From Pseudoalteromonas rubra (lineage in GTDB: Bacteria > Pseudomonadota > Gammaproteobacteria > Enterobacterales > Alteromonadaceae), in NCBI RefSeq assembly GCF_005887115.1, contig NZ_PNCJ01000019.1, positions 1-64,000 on the forward strand: a stretch of DNA of 64,000 nt. The letters are read 5' to 3'. Of this stretch, positions 59,991 through 64,000 are shown in pieces (positions within the stretch are counted from its first letter, which is position 1; every line of letters begins with the position of its first letter). Under the pieces are notes generated by a model that was given only the letters and a program-made list of their open reading frames with translations, was not told the DNA's origin and searched no databases. The position numbers were made by a program, and so were the translations under genes.

Positions 59991-62465
59991 ATGAAACAAT
60001 CTCTAACTTCTCTTGCCGTGGCGTCAGCGCTGTTCCTAGCCGGATGTCAGGTCACCCAATCAAGTCATAATAATTCGACCTCATACGAAACCCAACCCGC
60101 AAATGTGATGACAACTAAAGCAGTCACAGGGTCTGAATTGATCACGCTAGAACAGGCTATGGCTCATCCTGACTGGCTTGGTCGAAAGCCCGAAGAGGGG
60201 TTCTGGAGTGCAGACAGTCAATCTGTGCTGTTTGAACAAAAACAAGTGGGTAGTAATCTGAGAGATACTTTCAAATATGGCGAAAAAGGTCTTGAGCAAG
60301 TCGCATTATCTGACAAACATCAGATAGGTGCCCTAAACGCGGTATATTCTCACGATGGTAAACTGCAAGCCTACATTTTTGCGGGTAATGTATTTGTAAA
60401 AGACATTACGACCAATGCAGTTCGTCAGTTAACTCGCTCAAGTCGGACGGCAAAACAAGTGCAGTTTCTGACATCCGGTGATCTTGCTTATTTAACGGAC
60501 AACACTTTTTACACTATAGACTTGGAGTCTGGACTTACAACCGAAATAGCTAAGCTAGTACTTGGTAATCCACCTGAAGGTGTGTTGGAGCCAAAAGGTT
60601 ATATAGCTCAGGAACAGCACAAGCTAATTGACTATGTGGCGCTACAACATAAAAATGCAAAAGATGTACAAAACCGCAAAAAAGCGCTGGTTGAGCAAAA
60701 CGCAACCCTTGACGACAACAAGTTTTACCTGGGTACAGGTCAGCGTATTGTTGAAGCCAGTTTATCTCCAGCTGGGGATAAATTGATCGTGGCAATAACC
60801 AAGGACGCTCCTGAGCGTAGTGAACAGGACATCATGCCTAACTATGTGTCTCAGGACGGTAATATTGATCCGGTTGAAGCAAGAAGCCGCGTAGCAGATA
60901 ATAAGCCTGTCGAGCATAGCCTCGTGTATATAGATCTCAATAGCAAGCAACAAAACACGCTGCCCTACGACACTTTACCGGGATTTGATGAAGATGTATT
61001 GGCAGAAGTCAGGAAAGAGAATGCGCTGGCACTTGGTAAATCGTATACCAGTAAAAAAGCGCCCCGACATATTACGTTGATGCTTGATTGGGCGTGGGAT
61101 CAGTCTGCAATTCAATGGAATACTCAGGGCTCTGAGGTGGCTGTCATGCTAGAGTCCTGGGACAATAAAGACCGTTGGATTGCAAGCGTCGATTTTAATA
61201 ACAATAAGCTGGTTTCGCAGCATCGTTTGCACGATGAAGCCTGGGTAAATTACACGCACAATGATTTTGGTTGGCTTAATAACCAAGATACGCTGTATTA
61301 CCTGTCAGAGGAGTCAGGTTACAGTCATTTGTATACTAAGCCACTAAACGGTGATGCAAAGCAACTGACTTCAGGAAAATATGAGGTATCAGAGCTTACG
61401 CCGACAAAAGATAACAAGTCCATCTACTTTAAGGCAAACATCAAGCACCCTGGTATCTATGAAATTTACCGAGTTGCGCTGCAATCAGGTGAAGTTGAAG
61501 CACTCACAAACCTTGATGGTATGACCGATTATGTTTTGAGCCCTGATGAAAGCAAACTGCTACTGACGCATTCAAAAATTGTCATGCCGCCTGAGTTGTT
61601 TATTGCTGATGCTAAACCAGGCAGCACGCCAAAACAAATCACCCATACTGTGTCTCAGGAATTTCTGAATAAAAAACTGATATCACCAAAAGTGGTGGCT
61701 GTGCCATCAAGCAATACCGAGCAACCGATTTATGCCAAGGTATACTATCCAGCTGACTATCAGGAAGGGGAGCAGGGCAAAACACGCAAAGCCGTGATCT
61801 TTAACCATGGCGCCGGCTACCTACAAAATTCACATATGGGCTGGTCTGTGTATTTTCGTGAATTTATGTTCCACTCCTTGCTTGCCAGCGAAGGCTACGT
61901 CGTGATGGATATGGACTACCGGGCCTCAAAAGGTTACGGTCGAGACTGGCGTACAGCTATCTACCGCCATATGGGTAAACCAGAGATAGAAGATTTGGCA
62001 GATGGCGTTAACTGGATGGTCGAAAACGTCAACGTCGACAAAAACTCTGTTGGTACCTATGGTGGCTCTTATGGTGGGTTTATGACTTTCATGGCCTTAT
62101 TTACTCAGCCAGAGCTGTTCCAGGCGGGTGCTGCGCTTAGACCCGTTACTGACTGGGCCTATTATAACGACCCCTATACCTCGAATATTTTGAATCGCCC
62201 AGCAGATGACCCTATTGCGTATCGCCGCAGCTCGCCCATATATTTTGCTGAGGGACTAAATAAACCTATGTTGATCAATGCACCTATGATTGACGACAAT
62301 GTCTTTTTTCAGGATGTTGTACGTTTGGTACAGAGGTTAATTGAACTTGAGAAAGAGAACTTCGAAACGGCCATTTATCCTGTAGAGCCACACGGGTTCG
62401 TGCAGCCCTCGAGCTGGTTAGATGAATACCGCCGCATCTACAAATTGTTTAAAGAAAATCTATAG
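59991..62465 (+). CDS. S9 family (prolyl oligopeptidase/DPP IV-like) peptidase, lipoprotein
   Basis: 824 residues with lipobox LAGC, an N-terminal beta-propeller (about 60-570) and an alpha/beta-hydrolase catalytic domain. The catalytic triad is Ser693 in GTYGGSYGGF, Asp768 or Asp769 in APMIDDN and His801 in VEPHGF. The DPP IV-like Glu motif is not obvious by eye. It probably sits in the outer membrane and trims peptides for uptake, alongside the M28 peptidase and gamma-glutamyltransferase. Confidence 0.92.
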   Translation: MKQSLTSLAVASALFLAGCQVTQSSHNNSTSYETQPANVMTTKAVTGSELITLEQAMAHPDWLGRKPEEGFWSADSQSVLFEQKQVGSNLRDTFKYGEKGLEQVALSDKHQIGALNAVYSHDGKLQAYIFAGNVFVKDITTNAVRQLTRSSRTAKQVQFLTSGDLAYLTDNTFYTIDLESGLTTEIAKLVLGNPPEGVLEPKGYIAQEQHKLIDYVALQHKNAKDVQNRKKALVEQNATLDDNKFYLGTGQRIVEASLSPAGDKLIVAITKDAPERSEQDIMPNYVSQDGNIDPVEARSRVADNKPVEHSLVYIDLNSKQQNTLPYDTLPGFDEDVLAEVRKENALALGKSYTSKKAPRHITLMLDWAWDQSAIQWNTQGSEVAVMLESWDNKDRWIASVDFNNNKLVSQHRLHDEAWVNYTHNDFGWLNNQDTLYYLSEESGYSHLYTKPLNGDAKQLTSGKYEVSELTPTKDNKSIYFKANIKHPGIYEIYRVALQSGEVEALTNLDGMTDYVLSPDESKLLLTHSKIVMPPELFIADAKPGSTPKQITHTVSQEFLNKKLISPKVVAVPSSNTEQPIYAKVYYPADYQEGEQGKTRKAVIFNHGAGYLQNSHMGWSVYFREFMFHSLLASEGYVVMDMDYRASKGYGRDWRTAIYRHMGKPEIEDLADGVNWMVENVNVDKNSVGTYGGSYGGFMTFMALFTQPELFQAGAALRPVTDWAYYNDPYTSNILNRPADDPIAYRRSSPIYFAEGLNKPMLINAPMIDDNVFFQDVVRLVQRLIELEKENFETAIYPVEPHGFVQPSSWLDEYRRIYKLFKENL

Positions 62466-62507
62466 TTAATGTACAGCGCAGATCTGTCGATCTGCGCTGT
62501 TAAACGT

Positions 62508-63080
62508 TCACTTTTTCTGCCACAACAGAGGTATCGCCAGTACCAGCCCTCCGACGGCACCAATTAAGTGTGATTCAATGGCAACACGAGACGAAATGAG
62601 TTGACCTACATCTTCACTGGGGCCAGCGTATTGTTCCCACACCAGCTTGCCAGCAATACCAAGAAATAACAGGATACCGGTTCTTTCGCCCACTTTTATA
62701 TCCTTGACTGCTCCCCAGACAATAACGCCGTGCAACAGGCCACTGAGTCCCGTATAAATACGAATATCCGGGCAAAATAACCAGATCCCGACTCCGGTCC
62801 ACAATCCAAGTATCAAGAGGTGAAGTGCATAAACTTTAGGAGTACGATACTCTGCATGGAGTACCCAGATAAACACAACGCCAACTGCGTTCAGTAACCA
62901 ATGCATCCAGTTGGTATGAACATACTGACTGGTCCATATCCGCCATAGCTCGCCCTGATCAATCAGCTCTCGGTTAAAAACCAGTATTTCCCTGATTGAT
63001 GGGATCATCAGTAAAGTACAAAACAACATTAAAACGAGCGGCGGAAGAAGGTAACGAGGCGCCAAAGGGAGTTCAAACAT
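62508..63080 (-). CDS. rrtA: Rhombosortase
   Basis: 190-residue intramembrane serine protease with about six membrane helices. It has the rhomboid-type HxxxN (His60, Asn64), catalytic Ser113 in GLSGLLHG and His171 in ESHLIGAVGG. The short form with GLSGLLHG is the rhombosortase subfamily, which processes proteins with a C-terminal GlyGly-CTERM signal. No such substrate is visible in the window. It is divergent from the gamma-glutamyltransferase gene. Confidence 0.9.
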   Translation of the reverse strand: MFELPLAPRYLLPPLVLMLFCTLLMIPSIREILVFNRELIDQGELWRIWTSQYVHTNWMHWLLNAVGVVFIWVLHAEYRTPKVYALHLLILGLWTGVGIWLFCPDIRIYTGLSGLLHGVIVWGAVKDIKVGERTGILLFLGIAGKLVWEQYAGPSEDVGQLISSRVAIESHLIGAVGGLVLAIPLLWQKK

Positions 63081-63162
63081 AATATTTCTTAGAATTTTTT
63101 TGCATATTGTGCCTGTTTACTTTTATGATGCCAATCATCTATCAGAAGAATTTCCAGACTCT

Positions 63163-64000
63163 ATGAAATATCGCCTATCACTTGCCGCACTGGCGCTTGG
63201 CGCCGCGTTACCATTCACTTCTTTAGCCCTAGACAATAACACCAGAGAAGTCAGAGAACCCGAAGCCGCAACCGGCTTACAGCTAAAAAAAGAGAAGACG
63301 GCCAAAAAGTATATGGTCGTTGCAGCCAATGCACATGCGAGCAAAGCCGGCCAGCTCATGTTACAACAGGGTGGCAGTGCTATTGATGCTGCCATTGCAG
63401 CGCAACTGGTGCTAACGCTTGTAGAGCCCCAGTCCTCGGGGATCGGGGGAGGTGCCTTTATTCTTCATTACGACAAAGAAAATGAATACCTGACAACGTT
63501 CGATGGTCGGGAAACGGCACCTAAAGCAGCAACTCCCTCATTGTTCTTAGACAAAGAAGGTAAACCCGTACGTTGGATAGAAGCCGTTGTAGGAGGGCGC
63601 TCTGTTGGCACACCGGGTGTGTTACATGCAATGAAGCAAGCGCATGATAAATACGGCAAATTGAAGTGGCGCCATCTGTTTAAGCCTGCAATAGAGCTTG
63701 CTGAAAACGGTTTTTTGGTATCTCCACGACTTCATATGCTGTTAAAAAAAGAGCTTAACCCTGGGTTGACCAAATTATCCCCAGCCAAAGAATATTTTTA
63801 TCCTGAAGGCAAAGCACTGGAAGCCGGTACTCTGTTAAAGAACCCAGAACTTGCGAGATTATACCGAGAGATTGCAGAGTTTGGCTTGAAAGGTTTTTAC
63901 GAAGGTAAAAATGCCGATGATATAGTGCGCGCAGTCCAAAAATCGGCGATTGCGCCGGGTGTATTGTCGTTATCTGATCTTAAAAGCTACCACAGTAAAG
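63163..64000 (+). CDS. ggt: Gamma-glutamyltransferase (partial, 3' end outside the window)
   Basis: The visible 279 residues begin with a signal peptide (LSLAALALGAALPFTSLA) and continue through the large-subunit region: VAANAHASKAGQLMLQQGGSAIDAAIAAQLVLTLVEPQSSGIGGGAFILHYD, TFDGRETAP, GGRSVGTPGVLHAM. These are GGT hallmarks. The Thr at the autocleavage site lies beyond the edge. Periplasmic, cleaving gamma-glutamyl amides such as glutathione. The frame is intact to the last base. Confidence 0.94.
   Translation, partial: MKYRLSLAALALGAALPFTSLALDNNTREVREPEAATGLQLKKEKTAKKYMVVAANAHASKAGQLMLQQGGSAIDAAIAAQLVLTLVEPQSSGIGGGAFILHYDKENEYLTTFDGRETAPKAATPSLFLDKEGKPVRWIEAVVGGRSVGTPGVLHAMKQAHDKYGKLKWRHLFKPAIELAENGFLVSPRLHMLLKKELNPGLTKLSPAKEYFYPEGKALEAGTLLKNPELARLYREIAEFGLKGFYEGKNADDIVRAVQKSAIAPGVLSLSDLKSYHSK

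Noticed and set aside
1..64000. CRISPR arrays, tRNA or rRNA genes, intact insertion sequences, prophage genes
   Set aside because: No regularly spaced repeats, no cloverleaf or rRNA-like sequence, and no transposase, integrase or phage structural protein was seen on either strand.

Overview
The window is a chromosomal segment of a marine gammaproteobacterium, most likely Pseudoalteromonas or a close relative. The evidence is the moderate GC, dense short operons, an MipA/OmpV porin-like protein, a large TonB receptor, a rhombosortase, a bkd cluster without its own E3, and an ECF sigma/ChrR lipid-stress cluster. It has about 65 protein genes, the last one cut by the window edge. I see no rRNA, tRNA, CRISPR array, intact insertion sequence or prophage.

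Layout. 0.1-5.2 kb: astE, then the branched-chain 2-oxoacid dehydrogenase operon (E1 alpha, E1 beta, E2) behind a perfect 16-bp palindrome. 5.2-13.7 kb: an ECF sigma factor/ChrR-type anti-sigma pair, then an eight-gene lipid-modification operon (NTF2-like, SDR, FAD oxidoreductase, DUF1365, cyclopropane-fatty-acid-synthase-like, DUF2878, chalcone-isomerase-like, DUF3833 lipoprotein). The sequence TGATCY-N16-CGTA lies before the sigma gene, before the lipid operon and before the LON-domain gene at 5301, and a fourth copy lies inside the DUF1365 gene. 13.7-26.1 kb: a metal transporter with a strong Fur-type box, an M28 peptidase, an ABC exporter, an LpxH-like phosphatase, proS, trmO, a REC-PilZ response regulator, mipA and a thioesterase. 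26.2-29.7 kb: the electron-transfer flavoprotein system, etfD divergent from etfBA, with two palindromes of the bkd type between them. This links branched-chain amino acid breakdown to its electron outlet.

30.1-41.7 kb: a TonB receptor with a secreted phosphatase, a PAS protein, a membrane protein/winged-helix pair whose ribosome-binding site lies inside a 12-bp inverted repeat, a peroxiredoxin, a lipoprotein with a c-type haem motif, and an AT-rich accessory patch (short VanZ, SUKH-like, TonB-C domain, small secreted protein, gene remnant). 41.7-46.0 kb: GNAT, CvfB-like, DEAD-box helicase, trhO. 46.1-52.5 kb: a fibrinogen-like secreted protein, LysR regulator, exported unknown, TPR protein, tiny membrane protein and polysaccharide flippase.

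52.5-57 kb: two TetR regulators, each facing a small membrane-protein gene across a pair of operator-like palindromes, and a Fur-boxed DUF3325/DUF3649-like/PepSY iron-reduction operon. 57-64 kb: purEK, a YeiH exporter, an S9 peptidase, a rhombosortase and the 5' part of a gamma-glutamyltransferase gene.

Family names come from motif recognition by eye. Regulator-to-site assignments are inferences from pattern and position.
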